From the NCBI GenBank assembly GCA_031546815.1, contig JAVBJV010000036.1:1-16806 (forward strand): a stretch of DNA of 16,806 nt, written 5' to 3'. The notes beneath the pieces were generated by a model. It was not told where the DNA came from. It saw only the letters and a list, made by a program, of their open reading frames with translations, and did not search any database. Positions within the stretch are counted from its first letter, which is position 1; each line of letters begins with the position of its first letter. Shown here in pieces: positions 7,434-16,487 of the stretch. A program made the position numbers and the translations under genes. Origin of the DNA: JAVBJV01 sp031546815 (GTDB lineage: Bacteria > Pseudomonadota > Alphaproteobacteria > Acetobacterales > Acetobacteraceae).

Positions 7434-7470
7434 TCCTGTCTGCGTAACAGCATGACAGACACGATACCAG

Positions 7471-7508
7471 AACGCCGCCCTGCAAGGGGCGGCGTTTGTG
7501 TTTATTTA
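7471..7508 (+). terminator. Rho-independent terminator of the autotransporter gene
   Basis: A perfect 10-bp stem, AACGCCGCCC (7471-7480) with GGGCGGCGTT (7487-7496), 6-nt loop, followed by the T-rich tail TGTGTTTATTTA. It lies 38 bases after the autotransporter stop. It also sits just beyond the stop of the convergent GNAT-MutT gene, but in that direction there is no T run. Confidence 0.9.
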
Positions 7509-8531
7509 CCCCAGGAAATCCCGCAACAGCGGTACCAGCGGCAGATCGGCCTTGGGCATGTTGTAATCGCTGATCCGGTTCGGACGCACCCAGGCCAGGG
7601 TCTGCCCTTCATGCGGGATGATCGCGCCCTGCCAGCGGCGACAGAGATACAGCGGCATCAGCAGATGAAAATCGTCATACGCATGTGATGCAAACGCAAA
7701 CGGCGCCAGGCACGCCGCCGATACATCGATGCCGAGTTCTTCCTTCAGCTCGCGGATCAGCGCGTCTTCCGGGGTCTCGCCCGTGTGCACCTTGCCGCCG
7801 GGGAATTCCCACAGGCCGGCCATCGCCTTGCCTTCCGGGCGGCGCGCCAGCAGCACGCGGCCGTCGCTGTCAATCAGCGCGCAGGCGGCGACCAGCAGCA
7901 TCGGCTTGGTGCTTTCGGTCTGCGCTTCCGGCTCGGCCACCGGCAGCGATACGCGCGCCACGTCGGAGCGTTTGGCCTGGAACAATTGCACCGGGCGCGG
8001 CTTGCCCATCGCCAGCGACTGGTGTTCGGCCTGCTTGCCCGTATCGCGGAACCCGATCCGTTTCAGCACCGCCATCGAGGCCGGGTTGTCCAGTGCGACA
8101 CTGGCGTCCAGATGATCGAGGTATTCCAGATTGGCCAGCGCCCAGCGCGCCAGTTTGCCCGCGGCTTCCGCCGCCACGCCATGGCCCCAGTAACGCCGCC
8201 CGACCCAGTAGCCCAGTTCGCCGCACCGCCCTTTGCGGTCGATGCGCAGCCCGACCACGCCGACCAGATGTTCAACGCCGCCTTCATCGCCGGTGATGGC
8301 CAGATGCAGGCCGGTGCCATCCGCCAGGTCTTTATGCGTAGAGGTGATCCAGTCATCCGCCAGCGCGCGCGGATACGGGAAGGGCACGCGCGCCAGATTG
8401 CGCGCGATCTCCCAGTCATTCACCAGACGATGCAATGCATCCGCGTCCGCCATGGTCAGCGGACGCAGGATCAGGCGTTCGGTGTGCAGCGTTGTAAACG
8501 CTGTCACGGGGTCAGCTGCGGTATGATCCAT
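7506..8531 (-). CDS. GNAT acetyltransferase-MutT (Nudix) fusion protein
   Basis: A 341-residue two-domain protein. Residues about 14-180 form a RimJ/RimL-type GNAT domain (TERLILRPL at 17-25; acetyl-CoA loop RRYWGHG at 112-118; NPASMAVLKRIGF at 149-161). A linker of about 30 residues follows, then a MutT-like Nudix domain (about 211-341) with a complete Nudix box at 246-268 (GX5EX7REUXEEXGU) and PEGKAMAGLWEFPGG before it. The Nudix half should hydrolyse 8-oxo-dGTP or related oxidised nucleotides; the acetyltransferase substrate is unknown. The ATG at 8531 is preferred over codons further upstream because it fits the GNAT start. It overlaps the end of argJ by 20 bases in another frame, implying translational coupling. 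Met211 aligns with the start of free-standing MutT proteins, but no ribosome-binding site precedes it. Confidence 0.88.
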   Translation of the reverse strand: MDHTAADPVTAFTTLHTERLILRPLTMADADALHRLVNDWEIARNLARVPFPYPRALADDWITSTHKDLADGTGLHLAITGDEGGVEHLVGVVGLRIDRKGRCGELGYWVGRRYWGHGVAAEAAGKLARWALANLEYLDHLDASVALDNPASMAVLKRIGFRDTGKQAEHQSLAMGKPRPVQLFQAKRSDVARVSLPVAEPEAQTESTKPMLLVAACALIDSDGRVLLARRPEGKAMAGLWEFPGGKVHTGETPEDALIRELKEELGIDVSAACLAPFAFASHAYDDFHLLMPLYLCRRWQGAIIPHEGQTLAWVRPNRISDYNMPKADLPLVPLLRDFLG

Positions 8532-9747
8532 TGATGTCGATGTAGCCGTGCGTAAGGTCACAGGTCCAGGCGGTGGCTTTACCCGTCCCGAGGCCGAGGT
8601 CAACTGCAATATCGATCTCGCGGCCCTTCATGTGGGCGACGACGGGGGTCTCGTCGTATCCTGCCACGACGCCGCCGTTCTTCGCCATCCACACGCCGCC
8701 CACGGCGACCGACAGCTTGTCGCGGTCGGCCGGTTCGCCCGCCTTGCCGACGGCCATCACGATGCGGCCCCAGTTGGCGTCTTCACCCGCAACGGCGGTC
8801 TTTACCAGCGGCGAGTTCGCAATCGCCATAGCCACGCGCTTGGCGGATTTGGCACTCACGGCGCCGGTCACGTCGATGCGGATCAGCTTCTGCGCGCCTT
8901 CGCCGTCGCGGATCACCTGCAGCGCCAGATCCTTCAGCAGATCCTGCAACTGGGCGCGGAAATCCTTCAGCATCGCGCCGCCTTCGGCAGGCACACGCGC
9001 ATGTTTGGCGGCGCCGGTCGCGAACAGCAGCACGGTGTCGGATGTCGAGGTATCGCTGTCCACCGTCGTGCAGTTGAACGTGGTGTCTACGCCCTTCGAC
9101 AGCGCGGCCTGCAACGCGGCGGCGGGGATTTTGGCGTCGGTGAATACGAAGCACAGCATGGTCGCCATGTCCGGCGCGATCATCCCACTGCCTTTGGCGA
9201 TGCCGCTGATGGTGACCGTGGTGTCGCCGATCTTCGCCGTGCGCACCGCGCCCTTGGGGAAGGTATCGGTCGTCATGATGCCGCGCGCCGCATCGGGCCA
9301 GGCGGTGTCGGTCAGCGACTTGTGCAGCTTGGGCAGGGCGGCGGTAAGCTTGGCATCCGGCAGCACTTCGCCGATTACGCCGGTCGAGGCGAGGAACACA
9401 TCCTTCGGCTTGCAGCCCACCAGCTTGGCGGCCGCTTCGGCAGAACGCTTTGCCGCATCGGCTCCAGCCTTGCCGGTGAACACATTCGAATTCCCCGCAT
9501 TGACCACCAGCGCGCGCGCCTTGCCCGTTTTCAGTGCGGCGCGATCCCAGTCGATCGGCGCGCCGGGGCACTTGTTGCGCGTGAACACGCCCGCCACCGT
9601 GGTGCCGGGGACGAATTCGGCCATGACCAGATCGGTGCGGCCCTTGTAGCGAATGCCCGCTTCGGCAGCGCCCAGGCGCACACCTTCGATCAGCGGAAAT
9701 TCGGGCAGGGAAACGGCGAGGGGGGAGGTCGGGATGTTATTGGCCAT
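8512..9747 (-). CDS. argJ: Bifunctional glutamate N-acetyltransferase / amino-acid acetyltransferase ArgJ
   Basis: ArgJ moves the acetyl group from N-acetylornithine to glutamate, so the acetyl group is recycled in arginine synthesis; many ArgJ proteins also make N-acetylglutamate from acetyl-CoA. The 411-residue length is typical. The self-cleavage site is clear in KGSGMIAPDMATML (185-198): cleavage between Ala195 and Thr196 would expose Thr196 as nucleophile and split the protein into alpha and beta chains. The C terminus DINGSYRS matches the family ending. Whether this copy is mono- or bifunctional cannot be read with certainty. The ribosome-binding site is weak. Upstream is a terminator-like hairpin after the PPIase gene; downstream the GNAT-MutT start overlaps by 20 bases. 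Confidence 0.96.
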   Translation of the reverse strand: MANNIPTSPLAVSLPEFPLIEGVRLGAAEAGIRYKGRTDLVMAEFVPGTTVAGVFTRNKCPGAPIDWDRAALKTGKARALVVNAGNSNVFTGKAGADAAKRSAEAAAKLVGCKPKDVFLASTGVIGEVLPDAKLTAALPKLHKSLTDTAWPDAARGIMTTDTFPKGAVRTAKIGDTTVTISGIAKGSGMIAPDMATMLCFVFTDAKIPAAALQAALSKGVDTTFNCTTVDSDTSTSDTVLLFATGAAKHARVPAEGGAMLKDFRAQLQDLLKDLALQVIRDGEGAQKLIRIDVTGAVSAKSAKRVAMAIANSPLVKTAVAGEDANWGRIVMAVGKAGEPADRDKLSVAVGGVWMAKNGGVVAGYDETPVVAHMKGREIDIAVDLGLGTGKATAWTCDLTHGYIDINGSYRS

Positions 9748-9786
9748 GGCGTCAATGCCTGTCTGGACGTTGCATGAAATTGGAAA

Positions 9787-9814
9787 CCAGCCCGCCCGTT
9801 TCCGGGCAGGCTGG
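9787..9814 (-). terminator. Terminator-like hairpin between the PPIase gene and argJ
   Basis: The two 12-base arms 9787-9798 and 9803-9814 pair with one mismatch around a 4-nt loop. On the minus strand the stem is followed by TTTCCAATTT, a T-rich tail. It begins 8 bases after the PPIase stop and ends 39 bases before argJ, so it should stop or attenuate read-through and argJ needs its own promoter or partial read-through. Confidence 0.75.
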
Positions 9815-9822
9815 TGGAGACA

Positions 9823-10725
9823 TCAGCGCGCCGGACGCGCAGCCGGAGCCGCAGGGGCTGCCGGGGCGGCGGGCGCAGTCGGCGGCGTGGCGCTCTGAAC
9901 GGGCGAGCCATCCAGATTGAAACGCTCGATCTTCGCCGTGGCGCGGAAGCGGTCGATCACGCCCTGCACGTTCTGTTCGAACATCTGCTGGCGTAGTTCT
10001 TCGCGCACCGATTCGAAGGTCGGCTGCGGGACGGTGCGGCGTTCTTCCAGCTTGATCACGTGCCAGCCAAACGGACTGCGCACGGGAACCTGCGTGGTCT
10101 GACCGGCGGTCAGCGCGAAGGCAGCGTTAGCGAATTCGGGGACCATGTCGCTTTTTTTGAAAAAGCCCAGATCACCACCATTCTGTCGGCCACTGGGGTC
10201 CGTCGTGCGGCTGGCTGCAATCGCGGCAAAGTCGCCACCGGCCTTCAGTTCGGCAATCACGGCCAGAGCTTCTGCTTCGGTCGCCACCAGAATATGGCGG
10301 GCACGGATTTCTTCTTCCGGCGGCTTGCTGGCGATTTCCGAGTCGTAGCGGGCGCGCACGGCAGCGTCGGTGATCTGCGCGTTCAGTTCGCGGGTGATCA
10401 GCGCGTTTTGCAGCGCGCGATCTTCCGCTTCGCGCACCTGGCGCTGCACGGCGGGGTCGGTCTGCAACCCGGCCTTGCGGGCCGCATCCGTCAGCACGCG
10501 CTGGCTCACCATCTGGTCGATGACCAGCGGATACAGCACGTTCGGCGGAATATTGCGGACTTCCTCGGGCAGGCTCTGCAACATCGCGGTCACGTCAGAA
10601 TAATGGATGTCGGTCCCGTCGACCCGCGCGACCACAGGGTCCGACGGGGGATTGGCGGGGACAATCTGGGCGGTAGCCTGCCCGGCGATCAACAGGCCGG
10701 CGGCAAGCCAGTGGCGGACTCGCAT
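9823..10725 (-). CDS. Periplasmic parvulin-type peptidyl-prolyl cis-trans isomerase
   Basis: A 300-residue SurA/PrsA-like folding factor. From the ATG at 10725 there is a good signal peptide (MRVRHWLAAGLLIAG, likely cut after ATA at 17-19). An N-terminal chaperone-like helical region (about 28-135) is followed by one parvulin domain (139-228: EIRARHILV, GGDLGFF, FGWHVIKL) and a short helical tail. The last 20 residues are an Ala/Pro-rich repeat (APAAPAAP-type) of low complexity. It should catalyse prolyl isomerisation and assist outer-membrane or periplasmic proteins. The frame is open to 10923, but the signal peptide and AGAGAG-like purine run at about 10733-10738 favour 10725; an ATG at 10758 is the alternative. 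It is divergent from secA and upstream of argJ. Confidence 0.9.
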   Translation of the reverse strand: MRVRHWLAAGLLIAGQATAQIVPANPPSDPVVARVDGTDIHYSDVTAMLQSLPEEVRNIPPNVLYPLVIDQMVSQRVLTDAARKAGLQTDPAVQRQVREAEDRALQNALITRELNAQITDAAVRARYDSEIASKPPEEEIRARHILVATEAEALAVIAELKAGGDFAAIAASRTTDPSGRQNGGDLGFFKKSDMVPEFANAAFALTAGQTTQVPVRSPFGWHVIKLEERRTVPQPTFESVREELRQQMFEQNVQGVIDRFRATAKIERFNLDGSPVQSATPPTAPAAPAAPAAPAARPAR

Positions 10726-10973
10726 GAAGAATCTCTCTGTAAAGATGGTTGTGCCCATGATGGCCGAACCCTCGCCCGGCGACAAGTTGCCGCCAGAAAA
10801 CGATTTTTTTCTCGGGAAGCCGCTTTTTTTGAGCGGGTTTATTTGACCCGAAGGGGGCGCGCCCCTACATCTCGGCATATTGTGCCTTGCGGTATGCCTG
10901 TCCGGTATGCAGTTACGGCGCATTGGTCTTGTCGCCCCTTTACCGGGGCGTATCCTGTTTTTGGGATTTTCGC
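10726..10973. promoter_or_regulatory. Divergent PPIase/secA intergenic region
   Basis: About 250 bases with no supported gene, holding promoters for both directions. It contains two T7 tracts (10804-10810 and 10824-10830); overlapping small stems CCGCT/AGCGG (10820-10836) and CGGGT/ACCCG (10834-10850); the palindrome GGGGCGCGCCCC (10854-10865); CGGTATGC twice (10890-10897, 10903-10910); and a 6-bp stem CGCCCC/GGGGCG (10933-10950) followed by TTTTT just before the secA ribosome-binding site. No confident -10/-35 pair was found. The secA frame is open from 10887, but that extension does not resemble SecA. Confidence 0.5.
10933..10962 (+). promoter_or_regulatory. Hairpin plus T tract in the secA leader
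   Basis: CGCCCC (10933-10938) pairs with GGGGCG (10945-10950) around a 6-nt loop, and TTTTT follows at 10958-10962, immediately before the GGGA ribosome-binding site (10963-10966). It is a possible attenuator, or a structure that controls access to the ribosome-binding site. The stem is short, so a chance occurrence cannot be excluded. Confidence 0.35.
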
Positions 10974-13676
<2,703 letters not shown>

Positions 13677-13693
13677 CTCCGTTCTGGCGGCTG

Positions 13694-14152
13694 ATGCGCC
13701 CGAACGACCTGCCTGCGCTGCTGGCGCTGGCGGATCGGGTGCATCCGGATCTGCCGGAACCGGTGGACGTCTTCGCCGACCGTCTGCAACTCTCGCCCAC
13801 CACCTGCCTGACGTTGGAGGTGGACCGGGTGTTGCAGGGCTATGCCGTGGCGCATCCGTGGATCAGCGGCCCCGCGCCCGCGCTGGCGGTCGAGCTGGGC
13901 ACGCTGCCCGCTGGGGCTGATGCGCTGCACCTGCACGATGTGGCGGTTGCGCCGGAGTATCAGGGGCAGGGGCTGGTGGCCGCTGCGATCACGCAGATGG
14001 AAGACGCTGCCCGCGCCTTGGGGCTGCATACGCTGACGGCGGTGGCGGTGCATGGCACGGTCACTTACTGGCAGCGCTACGGCTTTGTGAGCGCCCCGTG
14101 GGACGTTCCAGCATCATATGGCGTGGGTGAGGCGCTGCGGCGACCGGTCTAA
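13694..14152 (+). CDS. GNAT family N-acetyltransferase
   Basis: A 152-residue acetyltransferase. GNAT motif A is clear: LHLHDVAVAPEYQGQGL (79-94), where the QGQG turn binds acetyl-CoA pyrophosphate, followed by the helix and the later YWQRYGF (125-131) typical of motif B. The substrate is unknown. The frame is open back to 13622 inside secA; the ATG at 13694, 17 bases after the secA stop, is the most economical start, although non-ATG starts a few codons earlier would restore a fuller first strand. No strong ribosome-binding site is seen, so translation may be coupled to secA. Its TAA overlaps the stop of the convergent HNH gene by sharing the bases CTAA. Confidence 0.85.
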   Translation: MRPNDLPALLALADRVHPDLPEPVDVFADRLQLSPTTCLTLEVDRVLQGYAVAHPWISGPAPALAVELGTLPAGADALHLHDVAVAPEYQGQGLVAAAITQMEDAARALGLHTLTAVAVHGTVTYWQRYGFVSAPWDVPASYGVGEALRRPV

Positions 14153-14709
14153 CTCTCCAGCTCGCTGTCCCAATACAGATAATCCCGCCAGCTATCGTGC
14201 AGGTAATTGGGTGGGAAGGCGCGGCCCTTGTCCTGTAGCTCCCAGCTACCGGGGCGGCGGGGCGTGTGGCGTGGGTGCATCCGGCAGTCCCGTGGCATCA
14301 GGTTTCCCTTGCGCAGGTTGCAGGGGCTGCAGGCGGTGACCACGTTTTCCCACGTGGTGCGGCCCCCACGGCTGCGCGGGATGACGTGGTCGAAGGTCAG
14401 ATCCGGGGCGGCTTCTTTCCGCCCGCAATACTGGCAGGCAAATCCGTCGCGCAAAAACACGTTGAACCGCGTGAAAGCCAGCCGGCGCTGTGTGCCGACA
14501 TAGTCGCGCAAGGCGATCACGCTGGGCAGCCGCAGCGTCAGGCTGGGGGAGTGGACCTCGCAGTCGTATTCGGACAGCACGGAGACACGCTCCATGCATA
14601 CGGCCTTGATGGCGTCCTGCCACGGCCAGAGCGACAGCGGGAAATACGACAGCGGACGATAATCCGCATTCAGGACAAGAGCCGGGAAATGGAAACCGCC
14701 GTCTGGCAA
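14149..14709 (-). CDS. HNH endonuclease family protein
   Basis: A 186-residue protein with a zinc-bound HNH domain in its second half: CQYC (92-95), DHVIPRSRGG (107-116), N122 and CSPC (127-130). His108 is the likely catalytic base. The N-terminal half (FPALVLNADYRPLSYFPLS) is typical of a conserved, chromosomally encoded HNH protein of alphaproteobacteria and others, not of restriction or homing enzymes with known targets; its DNA substrate is unknown. The best start is TTG at 14709 with GGGGG at 14714-14718, 4 nt away; no in-frame ATG fits the conserved N terminus. It lies downstream of mscL on the same strand but is separated by a strong hairpin, so it probably has its own promoter. Confidence 0.88.
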   Translation of the reverse strand: MPDGGFHFPALVLNADYRPLSYFPLSLWPWQDAIKAVCMERVSVLSEYDCEVHSPSLTLRLPSVIALRDYVGTQRRLAFTRFNVFLRDGFACQYCGRKEAAPDLTFDHVIPRSRGGRTTWENVVTACSPCNLRKGNLMPRDCRMHPRHTPRRPGSWELQDKGRAFPPNYLHDSWRDYLYWDSELES

Positions 14710-14740
14710 AATACCCCCATATCAAGCATGCGCATGATAC

Positions 14741-14764
14741 TGGCGGCAGAACGAATGGCCGCCA
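14741..14764 (-). promoter_or_regulatory. Hairpin and palindrome upstream of the HNH gene
   Basis: TGGCGGC (14741-14747) and GCCGCCA (14758-14764) form a perfect 7-bp stem with a 10-nt loop, next to the 10-bp palindrome CATGCGCATG (14727-14736). Both lie in the 5' region of the HNH gene on the minus strand. They may be an operator or leader structure; function is not shown. No clear -10/-35 boxes were found. Confidence 0.35.
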
Positions 14765-14818
14765 GAGGAAACCTGAGCGTCGCGTCGTCTATGGGGATTT
14801 ATTGCAAAACTGGATCGG

Positions 14819-14847
14819 TGTCGCAAGGGCACGGGGCCCTTGCGACA
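14819..14847 (-). terminator. Strong hairpin after mscL
   Basis: A perfect 12-bp stem, TGTCGCAAGGGC (14819-14830) and GCCCTTGCGACA (14836-14847), with a 5-nt loop, begins 5 bases after the mscL stop. On the minus strand the T run (TTTT) appears only about 9 bases later, so it is a non-ideal intrinsic terminator, but its position and stability argue for termination or 3'-end protection. Confidence 0.65.
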
Positions 14848-14852
14848 TATGA

Positions 14853-15311
14853 TCAGCCCTTGTTGCGCAGCGCGTCGCGGATTTCCTCGAGCAGCACTTC
14901 GGTGCGCGTTGGCGCTGGCGGATCGTCGGTGGCGGGGGCGGTCATCTTGTCCTTGAATTTCGCCAGCGCCTTGATCAGCCAGAAAATGGCGAAGGCGACG
15001 ATCAGGAAATTGATCACCGCATTGAGGAACGTGCCGACCGCCAACACCGATGCCCCTGCTTCGCGCGTGGCTTTCAACGTGGCGAGGCGTTCGCCCGACA
15101 GCACGACGAACACGTTCGAGAAATCGATCCCGCCCAGCAGCAGCCCGAGGAACGGGTTGAAGATGTCTTTCACCAGACTGTCGACAATGGTGGTAAAGGC
15201 GGCCCCGATGATAATCCCGACCGCCAGGTCGATAACGTTGCCGCGTAGAATGAATGCCTGAAATTCGGTAACCCAGGCGGGCTTTCCCAGTTTGGGCAGG
15301 GGGGCTTGCAT
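14853..15311 (-). CDS. mscL: Large-conductance mechanosensitive channel MscL
   Basis: MscL opens under membrane tension to release solutes during hypo-osmotic shock. The 152-residue protein has the N-terminal amphipathic helix and FILRGNVIDLAVGIIIGAAF (about 20-39) leading into TM1 (about 25-48), the extracellular loop, TM2 (about 92-117: FLNAVINFLIVAFAIF), and the C-terminal cytoplasmic helix (TRTEVLLEEIRDALRNK, preceded by a Pro/Ala linker). It is slightly longer than E. coli MscL (136), partly because of about 8 extra residues before the first helix. The only ribosome-binding-like sequence is AAGAA about 7 nt upstream. It follows dcd by 68 bases. Confidence 0.96.
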   Translation of the reverse strand: MQAPLPKLGKPAWVTEFQAFILRGNVIDLAVGIIIGAAFTTIVDSLVKDIFNPFLGLLLGGIDFSNVFVVLSGERLATLKATREAGASVLAVGTFLNAVINFLIVAFAIFWLIKALAKFKDKMTAPATDDPPAPTRTEVLLEEIRDALRNKG

Positions 15312-15379
15312 GAGGGGGTTCTTTTAAAAATTGAAACGGACGCCACAGCGTAAGCGGTGCCGAAGCGCCGGTTCAAGCC

Positions 15380-15937
15380 TTATCCCATCCGCGGTAGTGA
15401 AACGCCACGCTGCCCCATGTATTTCCCCGCCTTGTCGGCGTACGACGTCTCGCACGGCTGATCGCCCTTGAGGAACAGGAACTGGCAGATACCTTCCCCG
15501 GCATAGATCTTGGCGGGCAGGGGGGTGGTGTTGCTGATCTCGATCGTCACCTGGCCTTCCCATTCGGGTTCCAGCGGTGTGACATTCACGATGATCCCGC
15601 AGCGCGCATAGGTGGATTTGCCCAGGCAGATTACCAGCACATCGCGCGGGATGCGGAAATATTCCACCGTATGCGCCAATGCAAAGGAATTGGGCGGCAC
15701 AATGCAGACCGGCCCGGTGCGGTCCACGAAGGAGTTGGGGTTGAATTCCTTGGGGTCCACGATGGCGGAGTCGACATTGGTGAAGACCTTGAAACTGTCG
15801 GCCACACGCGCGTCGTACCCATAGGACGACAAACCGTAGGAAACGATCCCGCCGCGCTTCTGCCCGTCGATAAAGGGTTCGATCATGCCGTGTTCAGTCG
15901 CCATCTGGCGGATCCAACGGTCGGACATCACGGACAT
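15380..15937 (-). CDS. dcd: dCTP deaminase
   Basis: Dcd deaminates dCTP to dUTP, feeding dTMP synthesis. The 185-residue product from the ATG at 15937 matches the short bacterial form. Active-site blocks are GKSTYARCG (106-114; Ser108 and Arg112) and the catalytic Glu133 in VTIEISN, with GICQFLF (149-155) near the C-terminal nucleotide-binding region. GGAG at 15947-15950 sits 9 nt before this ATG; a GTG at 15952 would add five residues and is less likely. It could be the bifunctional dCTP deaminase/dUTPase type, but the sequence does not settle this. A 55-aa gene precedes it by 66 bases on the same strand, and mscL follows. Confidence 0.95.
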   Translation of the reverse strand: MSVMSDRWIRQMATEHGMIEPFIDGQKRGGIVSYGLSSYGYDARVADSFKVFTNVDSAIVDPKEFNPNSFVDRTGPVCIVPPNSFALAHTVEYFRIPRDVLVICLGKSTYARCGIIVNVTPLEPEWEGQVTIEISNTTPLPAKIYAGEGICQFLFLKGDQPCETSYADKAGKYMGQRGVSLPRMG

Positions 15938-16003
15938 GGGCGAAAACTCCACGGGCTGGTTGGGGGGAGGAAGGTCTACTGGCAGCTGCAGTTGCCCGCA
16001 AGG

Positions 16004-16171
16004 CTACGGTTTGTCGCCGGATGGGGGCGGTGGCGGTGCCTCGGTCCGGGCGCGGGTCTGGGCTTTGCGGCGGTGCAAATTCTCGCGCAGGGCGGCGGCG
16101 GCCCGGGCCTCGCGTTCAAGCTGACTGGCGGGTTTTTCGGGCTTTTTTGGGGGAGGGGCATCTGTGGTCAT
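16004..16171 (-). CDS. Small basic conserved-type protein of unknown function (55 aa)
   Basis: A 55-residue reading frame from ATG 16171 to TAG. It has a proline/lysine-rich N terminus (TTDAPPPKKPEKPASQ), a predicted single helix rich in Glu, Arg and Ala (about 17-42: LEREARAAAALRENLHRRK), and a proline-rich tail ending SGDKP. The composition, with charged helix between proline-rich arms, is that of the small conserved proteins often found between housekeeping genes in alphaproteobacteria; I know no function. No ribosome-binding site is visible, which lowers confidence. It lies 66 bases upstream of dcd on the same strand and could share its transcript. Between them is a near-perfect 16-bp palindrome (15981-15996). 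Confidence 0.7.
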   Translation of the reverse strand: MTTDAPPPKKPEKPASQLEREARAAAALRENLHRRKAQTRARTEAPPPPPSGDKP

Positions 16172-16224
16172 GCGGATGAAATGAAAAAACCACTCGCCGG
16201 GGTCAAGAGAAATAAAGCAAGGGC

Positions 16225-16253
16225 TTGCAGGTCTCGATCCAAAAGGTTAGGAA
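16225..16253 (+). promoter_or_regulatory. Possible tRNA-Thr promoter
   Basis: TTGCAG (16225-16230) and TAGGAA (16248-16253) are 17 bp apart, followed by a GC-rich stretch (CGCGGCC) as in promoters under stringent control. The -10 is a three-of-six match. An inverted repeat GCAAG-GG-CTTGC (16217-16228) overlaps the -35. Distance to the tRNA is about 40 bases, which suits a precursor 5' leader. Confidence 0.35.
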
Positions 16254-16292
16254 CGCGGCCCTGACGGGGAATTTGCACCCGTTACGCCGGAT

Positions 16293-16367
<75 letters not shown>

Positions 16368-16415
16368 TACTTTCTTAATTCCCCATAAATTCCCATGGTT
16401 TCGTTTTCAAGCAAT

Positions 16416-16454
16416 CCGGAGCTGTCCGTTGGCACGGATCCGGGGCGGTTTTTT
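16416..16454 (+). terminator. Terminator after tRNA-Thr
   Basis: A bulged stem: CCGGA (16416-16420) pairs with TCCGG (16439-16443) and TCCGT (16425-16429) with ACGGA (16434-16438) around the loop TGGC, with a 4-nt bulge on the left. It is followed by GGCGG and six T residues (16449-16454). The T run and position 49 bases after the tRNA support termination. Confidence 0.7.
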
Positions 16455-16487
16455 GGTATGGTGGCCGGGCGCGCTCGAACGCTTGAG

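Noticed and set aside
8548..9777. 409-codon plus-strand reading frame opposite argJ (and a second long frame 8573-9649)
   Set aside because: Antisense shadows; ArgJ on the minus strand has all family motifs, whereas these translations resemble no protein family.
10887..10973. N-terminal extension of SecA or a SecM-like leader peptide
   Set aside because: The encoded residues are not SecA-like and show no signal peptide plus arrest motif; the family start MFARLARAIFG at 10974 has a good ribosome-binding site.
15671..16264. 197-codon plus-strand frame across dcd and the 55-aa gene
   Set aside because: Shadow of dcd on the opposite strand; the Gly-rich translation has no domain.
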